Source of the DNA: Pseudonocardia hydrocarbonoxydans
GTDB lineage: Bacteria; Actinomycetota; Actinomycetes; Mycobacteriales; Pseudonocardiaceae
DNA length: 64,000 bases
NCBI RefSeq assembly: GCF_006539565.1
Contig: NZ_BJNG01000017.1
Span: forward strand, 1 to 64,000
Reading direction: 5' to 3'
Shown here: piece after piece, positions 50,867 to 59,817 of the stretch
How positions within the stretch are numbered: the first letter of the stretch is position 1
Layout of the letters: every line of letters begins with the position of its first letter
Position numbers and translations under genes: made by a program
The notes under the pieces: model-generated
The model's database searches: none
Told to the model about the DNA's origin: nothing
What the model saw: only the letters and a program-made list of their open reading frames with translations

Positions 50867-52455
50867 GCACGCTGACCGGGACCGGCCCGCTCGTCCGGCT
50901 GGCACTGCGCCGCGACCGGGTCGTGCTGCCGGTCTGGATCGCGGTCTTCGCACTGGTCGCGGCGTTCGCCGCGGCCGCGACCGCGTCGCTCTACCCGGAC
51001 GCGGCCACCCGCGTCGAGGCCGCCGCCGCGATCAACGCGGCGCCGTCGTTGGTGGCGTTGTACGGCCCGCTCCACGACCCGACCTCCCTCGGGGCGCTGG
51101 CGCTGTGGAAGCTGGGCGGGTTCGGCGCCGTGCTGGTCGCCGTCCTGGCGGTGCTCACCGTGGTGCGGCACACCCGGGGTGACGAGTCGGCGGGCCGCCG
51201 CGAGCTGGTGGGGTCGACGGCCGTCGGTCGCGGCGCGGCCCTCGCCGCGGCCCTGGCCGTCGGGTGGGGCGCGTCGGTGACGCTGGGGGCCGCCACCGCC
51301 CTCGGCCTGGCCGCGGCGGGGCTGCCGGTCGCCGGTTCGGTCGCGTTCGGCGCGGCGTGGGCCGGGGCCGGTGTCGTGTTCGCCGCGGTCGGCGGGGTCG
51401 CGGCCCAGCTCGCCCGCAGCGCCCGGGCGGCGAGGGGCCTGGCGATCCTCGTGCTCGGTGCGGCGTTCGTGCTGCGCGCGGCCGGTGACGTCACCGGGCC
51501 GGGCTGGCTGACCTGGCTGTCCCCGATCGGGTGGGCCCAGGAGACGCGGCCCTACGCCGGCGAGCGGTGGTGGGTGCCCGCGCTGTCCGTCGCCGCCGCC
51601 CTGGCGCTGGCCGTGGTGGCCCACCTGCTCGACGCCCGGCGCGACCTGGGTGCCGGCCTGCTGGCCGACCGTCCCGGCCCGGGGGCCGCCGCGGCCGGGC
51701 TGCGGAGCCCGCTCGCGCTCGCCGCGCGCCTGCACCGCGGCGTGCTCGCCGCATGGACCGTGGGGTTCCTGCTGATCGGGGCGCTGCTGGGCAGCGTCGC
51801 CTCGGCCGCGGACGAGCTGCTGGCCGGCCCACGGATGCGGGAGGTCCTCCGTGCGCTCGGCGGCGAGCAGGGCCTCACCGACGCGTTCCTGGCCGCGGAG
51901 TTCGGCGTGCTCGCGGTGCTCGCCTCGGCGTTCGTCGTGCAGGCCGCCCTGCGCCTGCACGCCGAGGAACGGGCCCGGCGGGTGGATCTGGTGCTGTCGG
52001 CCCCGGTCGGCCGGGTCCGGCTCGCCGCGGGCCACGTCGCGGCCGCCGCCGGGGGCGCCGTGGTGCTGCTCGTGGCGGCGGGCGCCGGTGCCGGTCTGGG
52101 CCACGGGCTGCAGACGGGTGCGGTGGGCGCCGAGCTGCCCCGCCTGGTCGGGGCGGCGCTGGGGCAGCTGCCCGCGGTGTGGGTGGTCGGGGGCCTGACC
52201 GTCGCGCTGATCGGCCTGGCGCCGCGCGCCGCCGCCGCCGCGTGGCCCGCGCTCGTCGCCTTCCTGCTGATCGGCGAGCTGGGGCCGCTGCTGCGGCTGC
52301 CGTCGTGGGTGCTCGACCTGTCCCCGTTCACCCACCTGCCCCGCTGGCCCGGGCCCGTGCAGGACCCGGTGACGCCGCTGCTGTGGACGACGGTGGTCGC
52401 CGCCGCCCTCACGGCGGCGGGGCTGGCCGGCTGGCGCCGGCGCGACCTGCAGTGA
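50863..52455 (+). CDS. ABC transporter permease (ABC-2/TipN-like)
   Basis: 530 residues with about 12 hydrophobic segments, for example [36 protein letters not shown] and [18 protein letters not shown]. It is the duplicated, two-unit ABC-2 permease architecture common in actinobacteria, in which a single gene carries both halves ([35 protein letters not shown]). It works with the overlapping ATPase gene upstream as an exporter. Confidence 0.88.
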   Translation: MSTLTGTGPLVRLALRRDRVVLPVWIAVFALVAAFAAAATASLYPDAATRVEAAAAINAAPSLVALYGPLHDPTSLGALALWKLGGFGAVLVAVLAVLTVVRHTRGDESAGRRELVGSTAVGRGAALAAALAVGWGASVTLGAATALGLAAAGLPVAGSVAFGAAWAGAGVVFAAVGGVAAQLARSARAARGLAILVLGAAFVLRAAGDVTGPGWLTWLSPIGWAQETRPYAGERWWVPALSVAAALALAVVAHLLDARRDLGAGLLADRPGPGAAAAGLRSPLALAARLHRGVLAAWTVGFLLIGALLGSVASAADELLAGPRMREVLRALGGEQGLTDAFLAAEFGVLAVLASAFVVQAALRLHAEERARRVDLVLSAPVGRVRLAAGHVAAAAGGAVVLLVAAGAGAGLGHGLQTGAVGAELPRLVGAALGQLPAVWVVGGLTVALIGLAPRAAAAAWPALVAFLLIGELGPLLRLPSWVLDLSPFTHLPRWPGPVQDPVTPLLWTTVVAAALTAAGLAGWRRRDLQ

Positions 52456-52473
52456 CGCCCCGGGGCCCGGGGC

Positions 52474-52932
52474 TCAGGCGGGCGCGGGTTCGGCGACCGG
52501 ACGGACGACGGTCACCGGGCACGCCGCGTGCAGCACGCAGTGCATGCTCACCGAACCGAGCACGGCGCTCGCGACCCGGCCGCGCCCGCGGCTGCCCACG
52601 ACCAGGAGGTCGGCGGTCCGCGCGGTGTGCACCAGCACCTCGCCCGCGTCGCCCGCGACCGCCAGTACCGTGACCGGGGGCGGGTCGTCGCCCGCCATCT
52701 CGGCCAGCGCGTCCTCGACCATCCCCGTCGCCGCCGCCCGGACCGCCGCGGCGACCTCGCCGACCGGGCGCTGCGGTGCCCGTGCCCCGGACGCCGGGTC
52801 GTCGGCCGGGCCGAACGCCGCGACGACGTCGACCCTGGCCCCGCGGCGGACCGCGTCGCGCAGGGCGAAGCGCAGCGCCGCCCGACCGCCCACGCAGTCC
52901 CGGAGCCCGACGACCACCAGGTCGCGCGTCAT
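52474..52932 (-). CDS. Universal stress protein (UspA, single domain)
   Basis: 152 residues: VVVGLRDCVGGRAALRFALR and the ATP-binding GSRGRGRVASAVLGSVSMHC followed by CPVTVVRP. The ATG follows GGGGAGGGA. Divergent from the Acg-like nitroreductase gene 195 bp away, as is common in dormancy-type regulons. Confidence 0.92.
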   Translation of the reverse strand: MTRDLVVVGLRDCVGGRAALRFALRDAVRRGARVDVVAAFGPADDPASGARAPQRPVGEVAAAVRAAATGMVEDALAEMAGDDPPPVTVLAVAGDAGEVLVHTARTADLLVVGSRGRGRVASAVLGSVSMHCVLHAACPVTVVRPVAEPAPA

Positions 52933-53126
52933 GGTCCCTCCCCACCCGGCCGGCCACCCGCCGCGGTCCCACCGTCGCGGCCCGGCGGCTGCGGCGGCAG
53001 GACAGGAGGTCCCGGGAACGGCCGCCGAACGACCGTGGCGGCGGGCCCGGACGGCGGGCGGCCGGCCGGGGACGGCGAGCCGTTCGCCCCTGTGCCGTGC
53101 CGGGCACCGGGACGCAGACTCGCCCC

Positions 53127-54131
53127 ATGCCCACACCGTCCGCCCAGGCCGTGGCCGAGGCACTGGCCCACGCTCCGTCGGTGCACAACACCCGTCCCTG
53201 GCGGCTGGCCGGTGACGGCCGGGTCTTCGAGCTGCGGGTCGACGCCCGCCGCCGCCTGACGGCCACCGATCCCGACGACCGCGAGCTGCGGATCTCCTGC
53301 GGCGCGGCGCTGCTCAACGTGAGCCTCGCACTGGCCGTGGGCGGCCGGCGGTCGCTGGTGGGCCTGCTCCCCGACCCGACGAGCCCGGGGCTCGTCGCGA
53401 CGCTGCGCCCCGCCGAGCACATGGCGCCGACACCGGAGGAGACCGCGCTGCACGCCGCGATCCCGCTGCGGCGCTCGCACCGCCTGCCCTTCGCCGACCG
53501 GCCGGTGTCCGGCAGCCACCGCATGCTGTTGCGCCGGGCCGCGGAGACCGAGGGGGTGTGGCTGCACGCGGTACACGAGCCCGCCGAGCGCAGGCGACTG
53601 CGCGCGCTGCTGACGACCGCCCACCGGCGGCAGTGGGCCGATCCCGGCTTCCGCGCCGAGTGGGAGCGGTGGACCGGGCGGCCCGACGGGGAGCCCTACG
53701 GCGTGCGGGCCGACGCCGGAGGGGCGCCGCCGCAGCACAACGACGTGTGGATGGTGCGGGACTTCACCCACGGGACCCCGCCCGCCGACGGAGCCCCGGC
53801 GGCCGGGCACGACCCGGAGCCGCTGCTGCTGGTGATCGGGACCTCCACCGACCTGCCCACCGCCCACCTGCGGGCCGGGATGGCGCTGCAGCGGGTCCTG
53901 CTCACCGCGACCGCGCTCGGCCTGGCCACCTCCGTGATCTCGGCCCCCACCGAGGTCCGCGAGACCCGCGCGGCTCTGGCCCGGATGTACGGGCCGGGCG
54001 TCCACGCCCAGGTACTGGTCCGGGTCGGGCACGCCGCGCGGCCGGAGCCGGGCCCGGACGCCGGGACACCGGACCGGCCCTGGCGCGGACCGGCCCTGGC
54101 GCGGACCGGCCCTGACGCGGACCGGCCCTGA
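53127..54131 (+). CDS. Acg-like nitroreductase-family protein
   Basis: 334 residues of the Acg/Rv2032-like nitroreductase family: ALAHAPSVHNTRPWRLAGDG at the N-terminus, LRISCGAALLNVSLALA, RRSHRLPFADRPV and AGMALQRVLLTATALGLATS. These proteins bind FMN tightly but often lack usual reductase activity. The C-terminal 20-odd residues are encoded by a 16-bp tandem repeat whose unit is not a multiple of three. In M. tuberculosis acg is DosR-regulated. Confidence 0.85.
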   Translation: MPTPSAQAVAEALAHAPSVHNTRPWRLAGDGRVFELRVDARRRLTATDPDDRELRISCGAALLNVSLALAVGGRRSLVGLLPDPTSPGLVATLRPAEHMAPTPEETALHAAIPLRRSHRLPFADRPVSGSHRMLLRRAAETEGVWLHAVHEPAERRRLRALLTTAHRRQWADPGFRAEWERWTGRPDGEPYGVRADAGGAPPQHNDVWMVRDFTHGTPPADGAPAAGHDPEPLLLVIGTSTDLPTAHLRAGMALQRVLLTATALGLATSVISAPTEVRETRAALARMYGPGVHAQVLVRVGHAARPEPGPDAGTPDRPWRGPALARTGPDADRP

Positions 54132-54150
54132 CGCGGACCGGCCCTGGCGC
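54071..54150 (+). repeat. Five 16-bp tandem repeats over the nitroreductase stop
   Basis: Unit GGACCGGCCCTGGCGC (copies 3 and 4 have TGACGC) occurs five times. The stop TGA (54129-54131) falls in copy 4. Copy-number change would shift the frame and alter the C-terminus. Confidence 0.85.
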
Positions 54151-54189
54151 CCGGCCTGCGGGCGAGGTCCCGCGGCGGACCGGCCCGGC

Positions 54190-55689
54190 TCAGCCGCGGG
54201 GGTCCGCGGCGTGTCCGGCGGCGGCGCGCCACCGCGCCGCCGCCACGTCCAGCGCGTCGCCCAGCTCGCCGCCGGTCGGGACGGTGCCCGCCGTGGGCCA
54301 CGGGTCCAGGGCGTCGCGCATCGCCTCGGCGACAGCGGCCGTCGCGTCCGAGGCGCCCGCCGCGCGGGTGGAGATCCGCCGTCGCGCGGTGCCGCCCGGC
54401 GCGTCGCACCGCAGCTCCACCAGCTCGCTGCTCGTGCGCCGGGCCAGCTCGGCGGCGTCGGTGCGGTGCCGGGCGTCGGTGAAGGAGGCGTCGAGCACCA
54501 CCGACTCGCCCCGGACGAGGAGCATCCCGGCACGGCGCAGCAGCTCGCCGTAGGTCCGTCCGGTGTGCTCCGGGGTGTAGAGGCCCTCCCGGTAGGGCGC
54601 GGCGGCGGGGGCGGCGGGGTCGAGCCCGGCGAGCTCCTTGCGCACCCGGTCGCTGGAGAGCAGCACCGCCCCGAACCGGTCGGCCAGCGCCCCGCCCAGC
54701 GTCGTCTTCCCCGTGCCGGGCAGCCCGCCGACCACGGCCAGCCGGACCGCGCCCCGCTCCAGGTGCCGCAGCCCGAGGGCGGTGTGCTGTTCGGCCTCCG
54801 CCGCGGCCCCCGCCTCGCCCTGGCCGTGGCGCAGGCAGGCCACCTTCGCCCGGACGACCGCGCGGTAGGCGACGAAGTGGTGGCGCAGGGCGGCCGGGGC
54901 GGGGTCCCCGGAGAACTCCAGGTAGTCGTCGAGGAACGCGGTCGCCAGGTCCGGGCGGCCCAGCCGTTCCAGGTCCATCGCCAGGAACGCGACGTCGTCC
55001 AGGCCGTCGACGTGGCGCAGGTGGTCGTCGAACTCCAGGCAGTCCAGCGCGCGGGGACCGTCGTCGAGGCAGAACACGTCGCCGGCGGTCAGGTCGCCGT
55101 GCCCGTCGACGATGCGGTGCTGCGCGATCCGCTCGGCGAACAGGGGGCCGCGGCCGTCCAGGAAGCGCGTCGCGAGCCGGCGCACGGCACGGACCAGTGC
55201 CGGGTCGAGCACCGGGAGCGCGGCCTCGTCGAGCACGGCGAGGTTGGCCGCCCAGCGGGCCGCGACGGCGTCCCGGGTGGCGTCCGCGGTGACGGAGGCC
55301 CCCCGCAGCGCCCCCGCGTGAAACCGGGCCATGACCCTGGCCAGTGCGCGCAGGTCGTCGGCGACCGGGGCGCCGGAGGTCACGAGGGTGGCCAGGCGCC
55401 GCTCCTCGGGCATCCGGCGCATCACCACCAGCGGCTCGTTCGGCCCGGCCTGCGCGACCGGGCGCCCCGACGGGTCGGCGGGCCGGAGCACCTCGCTGAT
55501 CCCCAGGTAGACGTCCGGGGCGAGCCGCCGGTTGAGCTCGATCTCGCGACGGCAGGCGGCACGACGCCGCTCGGCGGTGCGGAAGTCCAGGAAGTCGTTG
55601 TGCACGGCCTTCTTCATCTTGTACGCCCGGTCACCGACCAGGAACACGACGCCGGTCTCGCGCACCGCGGCCGGCAGCTCCGGGCTCAC
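54190..55689 (-). CDS. Aminoglycoside-phosphotransferase-like/P-loop bifunctional protein (Rv2004c-like)
   Basis: 499 residues. The N-terminal half (about 1-330) is a phosphotransferase-like domain (FLVGDRAYKMKKAVHNDFLD; catalytic-loop region RIVDGHGDLTAGDVFCLDDG; DCLEFDDHLRHVDGLDDVAF). The C-terminal half is a P-loop kinase domain with Walker A VVGGLPGTGKTTLGGAL and ELRCDAPGGTARRR. Same architecture and length as M. tuberculosis Rv2004c, a DosR-regulon protein of unknown role. The GTG at 55689 overlaps the upstream Usp stop, matching the Rv2005c-Rv2004c order. Confidence 0.88.
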   Translation of the reverse strand: MSPELPAAVRETGVVFLVGDRAYKMKKAVHNDFLDFRTAERRRAACRREIELNRRLAPDVYLGISEVLRPADPSGRPVAQAGPNEPLVVMRRMPEERRLATLVTSGAPVADDLRALARVMARFHAGALRGASVTADATRDAVAARWAANLAVLDEAALPVLDPALVRAVRRLATRFLDGRGPLFAERIAQHRIVDGHGDLTAGDVFCLDDGPRALDCLEFDDHLRHVDGLDDVAFLAMDLERLGRPDLATAFLDDYLEFSGDPAPAALRHHFVAYRAVVRAKVACLRHGQGEAGAAAEAEQHTALGLRHLERGAVRLAVVGGLPGTGKTTLGGALADRFGAVLLSSDRVRKELAGLDPAAPAAAPYREGLYTPEHTGRTYGELLRRAGMLLVRGESVVLDASFTDARHRTDAAELARRTSSELVELRCDAPGGTARRRISTRAAGASDATAAVAEAMRDALDPWPTAGTVPTGGELGDALDVAAARWRAAAGHAADPRG

Positions 55690-56579
55690 GACCCGACCGC
55701 GCCGGAGCGGGCCGGTGCCCCGGTGGCGGTGACGTCGAGGTCGCGGCGCACGACCGTGACCGGGCAGGGGGCCAGCCGCACCAGCACCCGGCTCGTGGAC
55801 CCCAGTGCCGCGCGGGCCGCCAGGTTGTGACCGGCCGATCCGAGCACCAGCGACCGGGCCCCGCGCGCGGCGCGCAGCAGGTGCTCCTCGGCCCCGCCGT
55901 GCACCAGCCGCACCTCGACCGGCACGTCGGGCCGGGCGGCCCGCCACGGGTCCAGGGGCAGCGTCTCGCCTGCGGCGGGTGCCCGGTGCTGCGCGTGGAC
56001 CACGACCAGCCGGGCGCCGTGGCGCGCGGCGTCGGCGAACGCGACCGTCAGCGCGGCGGCGTCGGCGTCGACGTCCTCCACCCCGACGACGACCGGGCGC
56101 CCGGCCCCGGACAGGTCGTGGTCGCTGTGGACCACGGTCACCGGGCAGTGCGCCCTGGCGGTGAGAGCCGGAGCGATGGAGGGGATCAGCCGGTCCCCGG
56201 GATGACCGCTGAGCAGGCCCACGACCAGCAGTTCCGCGTCGGCGGAGGCGTGCACGAGTGCGGTGACGGGGGACTCGCCGGACAGCTGCGTGTGGGCCTC
56301 CACCCGCGGCTCGTGGCGGCGGGCGACGGTGAACGCGCGGGCGAGGACGGCCGAGGCCCGGCGCCTGCCGGGGGAGAGCTCCCGGGTGACGTCGTAGGGA
56401 CCGGCGTGCACGATCCGCAGCGGCCGGCCACGCAGCACCGCCTCGCTCGCCGCCCAGGCGACGGCGTGGAGCGCCGTCGGGGTCCCGTCGGTGCCCACCA
56501 CCACCGGCGGCGCGGCACCGTCCGCCTCCGTCGTCGCCGCACGCGTCCCGCGCGGGTCCTGCTCGCCTGCGTCCGTCAC
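55686..56579 (-). CDS. Tandem universal stress protein (Rv2005c-like)
   Basis: 297 residues, two Usp domains: VVVGTDGTPTALHAVAWAAS and VVVGVEDVDADAAALTVAFA, with the nucleotide loop VLGSAGHNLAARAALGSTSR. The GTG start at 56579 follows GAGGGAAGGA. It is upstream of and overlaps the Rv2004c-like gene. The shared 203-bp gap with the divergent DUF1918 gene holds imperfect GGGACC-type sequences (near 56686) but no clear DosR box. Confidence 0.9.
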   Translation of the reverse strand: MTDAGEQDPRGTRAATTEADGAAPPVVVGTDGTPTALHAVAWAASEAVLRGRPLRIVHAGPYDVTRELSPGRRRASAVLARAFTVARRHEPRVEAHTQLSGESPVTALVHASADAELLVVGLLSGHPGDRLIPSIAPALTARAHCPVTVVHSDHDLSGAGRPVVVGVEDVDADAAALTVAFADAARHGARLVVVHAQHRAPAAGETLPLDPWRAARPDVPVEVRLVHGGAEEHLLRAARGARSLVLGSAGHNLAARAALGSTSRVLVRLAPCPVTVVRRDLDVTATGAPARSGAVGS

Positions 56580-56782
56580 GGCCGGTCCTTCCCTCGGGAG
56601 GTCCAGGATCGCCGCCGACCGGTCGTCACCGGCAGGGCCGGACGTCACCGGGTGGGCGGCCGGGCGGCCCGGGGGCCACGGGCGCCGGGGACCCTGTGGT
56701 CGCCGCACCAGGGCCGTCCGCCACTACCCGCGGCCCCGGCCGGCGGGGCAGCGTGGGTCCGTCGACGACGGAGGTACCCGAC

Positions 56783-57112
56783 ATGGAGGAGCCCACGATG
56801 CCCGGCCAGGAGACCCCCACCCCGGACCGGACCCGGTCACCCGAGGGCGACTGGCTCGTCGTCCCGAGCCCGCCGGTCGAGCGCGGCTGGCGCTGGGCGC
56901 GGATCGTGGCCCGGATCCCCGGTGACGGCCCGGCGCGCTTCCGCGTGCGCTGGGTCGGCAACGACCGCGACTCGGTGGTCACGCCGCCGCCCGGGTACCG
57001 GATCGAGAGCGCGGCCCGGTGGCCGCACGCCCCGAGCAGCGCGATCGGCCTGTGGCCCCATCCGGCGGTCCATCCCGACACCGACGCGGAGCGGACCGAT
57101 GAGCACGCCTGA
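56783..57112 (+). CDS. DUF1918-domain protein
   Basis: 109 residues. EGDWLVVPSPPVERGWRWAR, then RFRVRWVGNDRDSVVTPPPG, fits the small SH3-like DUF1918 domain found in mycobacterial and other actinobacterial stress clusters. Two possible ATGs, 56783 and 56798, both have GGAGG upstream. The gene overlaps the next Usp-CBS gene by 14 bases, so they are coupled. Function unknown. Confidence 0.7.
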   Translation: MEEPTMPGQETPTPDRTRSPEGDWLVVPSPPVERGWRWARIVARIPGDGPARFRVRWVGNDRDSVVTPPPGYRIESAARWPHAPSSAIGLWPHPAVHPDTDAERTDEHA

Positions 57113-58280
57113 GGACGGGGGAACGGTCGTGGTGGGCGTCGACGGGTCGGTGGGGTCGCGCGCCGCGCTGGAACACGCCCTCGCCGACGCCGCCCGCCGC
57201 GGGGCCCGGCTGCGGGTCGTGACGGCGCAGGCGCAGCCCGAGTTCTGGGCGACCGCCTACGGCCCGGTGCCGATCCCGGCCGGTGCGGCGGAGCTGCACC
57301 GGATGCGCGTCGCCGCCCGGGGGTGGGTCGACGACGTGCTGGCGGCCCACCCGCGTGAGGCGGCCGCGGTGCCGATCGAGGTGTCCGCGGTGCCGGGCCC
57401 ACCCGCGGACGCCCTGATCGCCGCGTCCGGTGACGCCGACCTGCTCGTGCTCGGGCACCGCGGGCGCGGCGCGCTCGCCGGTGCCGTGCTGGGCTCGGTC
57501 GGCATGCGCTGCGCACTGGGGGCGGCGTGCCCGGTCACCGTGGTGCGCCCGCGGCCCGCGCCCGCCCGCCCGAGGCCGTCGGTGCGCCGCAGCACGGTCG
57601 CCGACGTGATGACCACCGACGTGGCCACGGTGTCGCCCGACGCGACGTTCGCCCAGGTCGCCGACGTCCTCGCGACGCGGCGGGTCCGGGCCGTCCCGGT
57701 GTGCGACGACGACGGGGTGCTGCTGGGCGCGGTGTCGGAGGCCGACCTGCTCGTCACCGCCGAACGCACCGACCCGGCTCCGGAGCGGCGGTGGTGGCGC
57801 CCGCGCCCGCGACACACCGGCCGGTCGGCCCCGGCCGGCGCGGCCGGGGCCACGACGGCGGCCGGGCTCATGTCCGCCCCCGCCGTCGCCGTCGGGCCGG
57901 GCGCGACGGTGGCCCACGCGGCGCGGCTGATGCGCGAGCACGGGCTGGCGTGGCTGCCCGTGGTGGAGCGGGACGGACGGGTGGTGGGCGTGCTGGGCCG
58001 CTCGGACCTGCTGTCGGTGTTCGACCGCGACGACGACGGCATCCGGGCCGAGATCGTCGTCGACGTGCTGGGCCGGCTGCTGGGCGTGGGTGCCGACCGC
58101 GTGTCAGTGGATGTCACCGACGGCGTGGTGACCCTCGACGGCGAGCTGGACACCCGGGCCGACGCCCGGCTCGCCGTCCGCTCCGCCGAGCGGGTGGAGG
58201 GTGTCGTCGCCGTGGCCGACCGCCTGGGGTTCCGCGTGGACGAGCGGTCGGCCGACCTGTCGGAGGTCCGGCGCTACTGA
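57099..58280 (+). CDS. Usp-CBS-CBS-BON multidomain protein
   Basis: 393 residues. An N-terminal Usp domain (VVVGVDGSVGSRAALEHALA; LGHRGRGALAGAVLGSVGMR) is followed by a CBS pair (VADVMTTDVATVSPDATFAQ; GLMSAPAVAVGPGATVAHAA) and a C-terminal BON domain (VSVDVTDGVVTLDGELDT). Usp and CBS bind adenine nucleotides and BON binds membranes or phospholipids, so this may be an energy-charge sensor at the membrane. GGAG precedes the ATG. It overlaps the DUF1918 gene. Confidence 0.88.
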   Translation: MSTPEDGGTVVVGVDGSVGSRAALEHALADAARRGARLRVVTAQAQPEFWATAYGPVPIPAGAAELHRMRVAARGWVDDVLAAHPREAAAVPIEVSAVPGPPADALIAASGDADLLVLGHRGRGALAGAVLGSVGMRCALGAACPVTVVRPRPAPARPRPSVRRSTVADVMTTDVATVSPDATFAQVADVLATRRVRAVPVCDDDGVLLGAVSEADLLVTAERTDPAPERRWWRPRPRHTGRSAPAGAAGATTAAGLMSAPAVAVGPGATVAHAARLMREHGLAWLPVVERDGRVVGVLGRSDLLSVFDRDDDGIRAEIVVDVLGRLLGVGADRVSVDVTDGVVTLDGELDTRADARLAVRSAERVEGVVAVADRLGFRVDERSADLSEVRRY

Positions 58281-58295
58281 GCCGCCGGGGGCCGG

Positions 58296-59261
58296 TCACC
58301 GCTCCAGGGAGTCCTCGAGGGGGCGGCGGGGGGTCAACGGGAGCGGCGGACCGGCCGGCGCCCAGCCCACCCGCAGCACCAGCTGGGGATCCAGGGTGCC
58401 GCCGAGCACCTCGTCGCGCAGCATCGCGCGCGTGCGCGCGACCTCCAGCGGCTGGCTCAGCGGGCAGGTGGCCAGGCCGAGCCGGGTGGCGTGCAGCAGG
58501 ACCGCGCTCAGCGCCTCTCCCGCCCGCAGCTGCGAGAGGGTGTCGTCGGACGCCGTGCCGAGCACCATGAGCAGCGCCCCGTCCGTCCCGTCGGCCGGCT
58601 GGGCGATCTCCCCCTCACCGAACCTGCGGGCGGTGTCGCCACCGTCCGCACGGAGCAGGTTGGACGCCGGTATCCCATCGTCGTGGGACCGGCCGCCGCC
58701 GCTCCAGACCGCCGTCTCCGTGTGGTAGCCGGGCGTCGCCTCCTGCTCCCGGGCCGCCGCCCGGATCGCGGCGACGGTGCGGTCGTGGGCCGAGGCCCCG
58801 GTGACCGGGCGCAGCAGCGCCCCGTGCTCCGCCGCCTGGCCGGCCAGCTCGGCGACGAACGCGTCCGGGACCTCCCAGTCCAGGTAGCGCCTGCGGTCGG
58901 TGCGCCGCTCCACGATGGCGCTCGCCGCGCCCAGGTCGGCCTCGGGGACCGGTCCGGGCGTCAGCTCCAGCGTGGCGAGGTGGTCGCCCCGGTCCGGGTC
59001 GGGCAACCGGTGGACGGTGGCCTGCAGGCCGGTCGCGGCGAGGGCGACGGTCAGGTGGTGCAGCGCCGCCCCGCAGCTCAGGGCCAGGTCCCGGCCGTCG
59101 GCGTCGGTCACCGGGATCCACCGGCGCAGGTCGGCGTAGAGGTGGATGCCGCGGGGGCGCAGCCCCCAGCGCCACGGCTGGCTGTTGTGGATCGACGGGG
59201 CGCGCGAGGCCAGCTCCAGCGCGCTGCGCACCGAGCGGTCGTCGACCCGGTCCACGATCAC
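58296..59261 (-). CDS. Acg-like nitroreductase-family protein (second copy)
   Basis: 321 residues, same family as the 53.1-kb gene: LELASRAPSIHNSQPWRWGL, LALSCGAALHHLTVALAATG, ERRTDRRRYLDWEVPDAF and GEALSAVLLHATRLGLATCP. The GTG at 59261 overlaps the upstream CBS gene stop (GTGA), so the two are coupled. Convergent with the Usp-CBS-BON gene. Confidence 0.87.
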   Translation of the reverse strand: MIVDRVDDRSVRSALELASRAPSIHNSQPWRWGLRPRGIHLYADLRRWIPVTDADGRDLALSCGAALHHLTVALAATGLQATVHRLPDPDRGDHLATLELTPGPVPEADLGAASAIVERRTDRRRYLDWEVPDAFVAELAGQAAEHGALLRPVTGASAHDRTVAAIRAAAREQEATPGYHTETAVWSGGGRSHDDGIPASNLLRADGGDTARRFGEGEIAQPADGTDGALLMVLGTASDDTLSQLRAGEALSAVLLHATRLGLATCPLSQPLEVARTRAMLRDEVLGGTLDPQLVLRVGWAPAGPPLPLTPRRPLEDSLER

Positions 59262-59701
59262 CGGTCCGCCCCGTCCGCGGCGAGCGAGCGGACGAGGTCG
59301 GTGGCGGTGACGATGCCGAGCAGCCGCTCGCCGTCGCCGACCAGCACGGCGTCGATCCCGCTCGCCTGCATGCCCCGGGCCGCGTCGGATCGCCTCGCCG
59401 TCGGCTCCAGCGCGGGGACCCGGCGGCACACGTCCCGCACCCGCAGCGGCGGTACCCCGGGTTCGGGGCGGGTGAGGGCGAGCAGCCGGGCGACGTCGGT
59501 GTCCAGCACGAGCCCGACGCAGCGCGCCCCGTCGAGGACCGGCAGGTGCCGGACGCCGCGGGCGGCCATCAGGCGCAGGGCCACCGACAGCTCCGCCTCC
59601 GGGACGATCGCGACGATCCGTTGGGTCATCAGCCCGGTGACCGGTGGGTCGTCGTCCAGGGCCTCGGGTGGTGCGGCGAGCCGGTGCGGGCGGGGGGTCA
59701 T
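59258..59701 (-). CDS. CBS-pair protein (Hrp1-like)
   Basis: 147 residues, two CBS domains: GLMTQRIVAIVPEAELSVAL and HLPVLDGARCVGLVLDTDVA; then VRDVCRRVPALEPTARRSDA and LVGDGERLLGIVTATDLVRS. Stand-alone CBS pairs such as mycobacterial Hrp1 are hypoxia-induced. The ATG follows GGAG. A DosR-box-like palindrome lies 27-41 bp upstream, and the gene leads an operon with the nitroreductase. Confidence 0.9.
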   Translation of the reverse strand: MTPRPHRLAAPPEALDDDPPVTGLMTQRIVAIVPEAELSVALRLMAARGVRHLPVLDGARCVGLVLDTDVARLLALTRPEPGVPPLRVRDVCRRVPALEPTARRSDAARGMQASGIDAVLVGDGERLLGIVTATDLVRSLAADGADR

Positions 59702-59727
59702 GGGGGTCTCCTCGTCGGACGTGCGGC

Positions 59728-59742
59728 GGGACCGAGCGTCCC
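59728..59742. promoter_or_regulatory. DosR-box-like palindrome (CBS-nitroreductase operon)
   Basis: GGGACC-GAG-CGTCCC, one mismatch from GGGACC-N3-GGTCCC, 27-41 bp upstream of the CBS start on the minus strand. Confidence 0.45.
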
Positions 59743-59817
59743 CCCGGCGGGCGGGCGCCGTCAGCGGCACCCGGCCCGCGGCGGCGGGCCGTTGGGCCCC
59801 CCGGGGGGCGGGCATCC

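Noticed and set aside
54071..54150. CRISPR-like array
   Set aside because: Repeats are directly adjacent without spacers and there are no cas genes; it is a simple tandem repeat. The same holds for 63166-63240.
56686..56703. GGGACCCTGTGGTCGCC as a DosR box for the Usp/DUF1918 pair
   Set aside because: The half-sites do not pair well (about four of seven positions), too weak to list.
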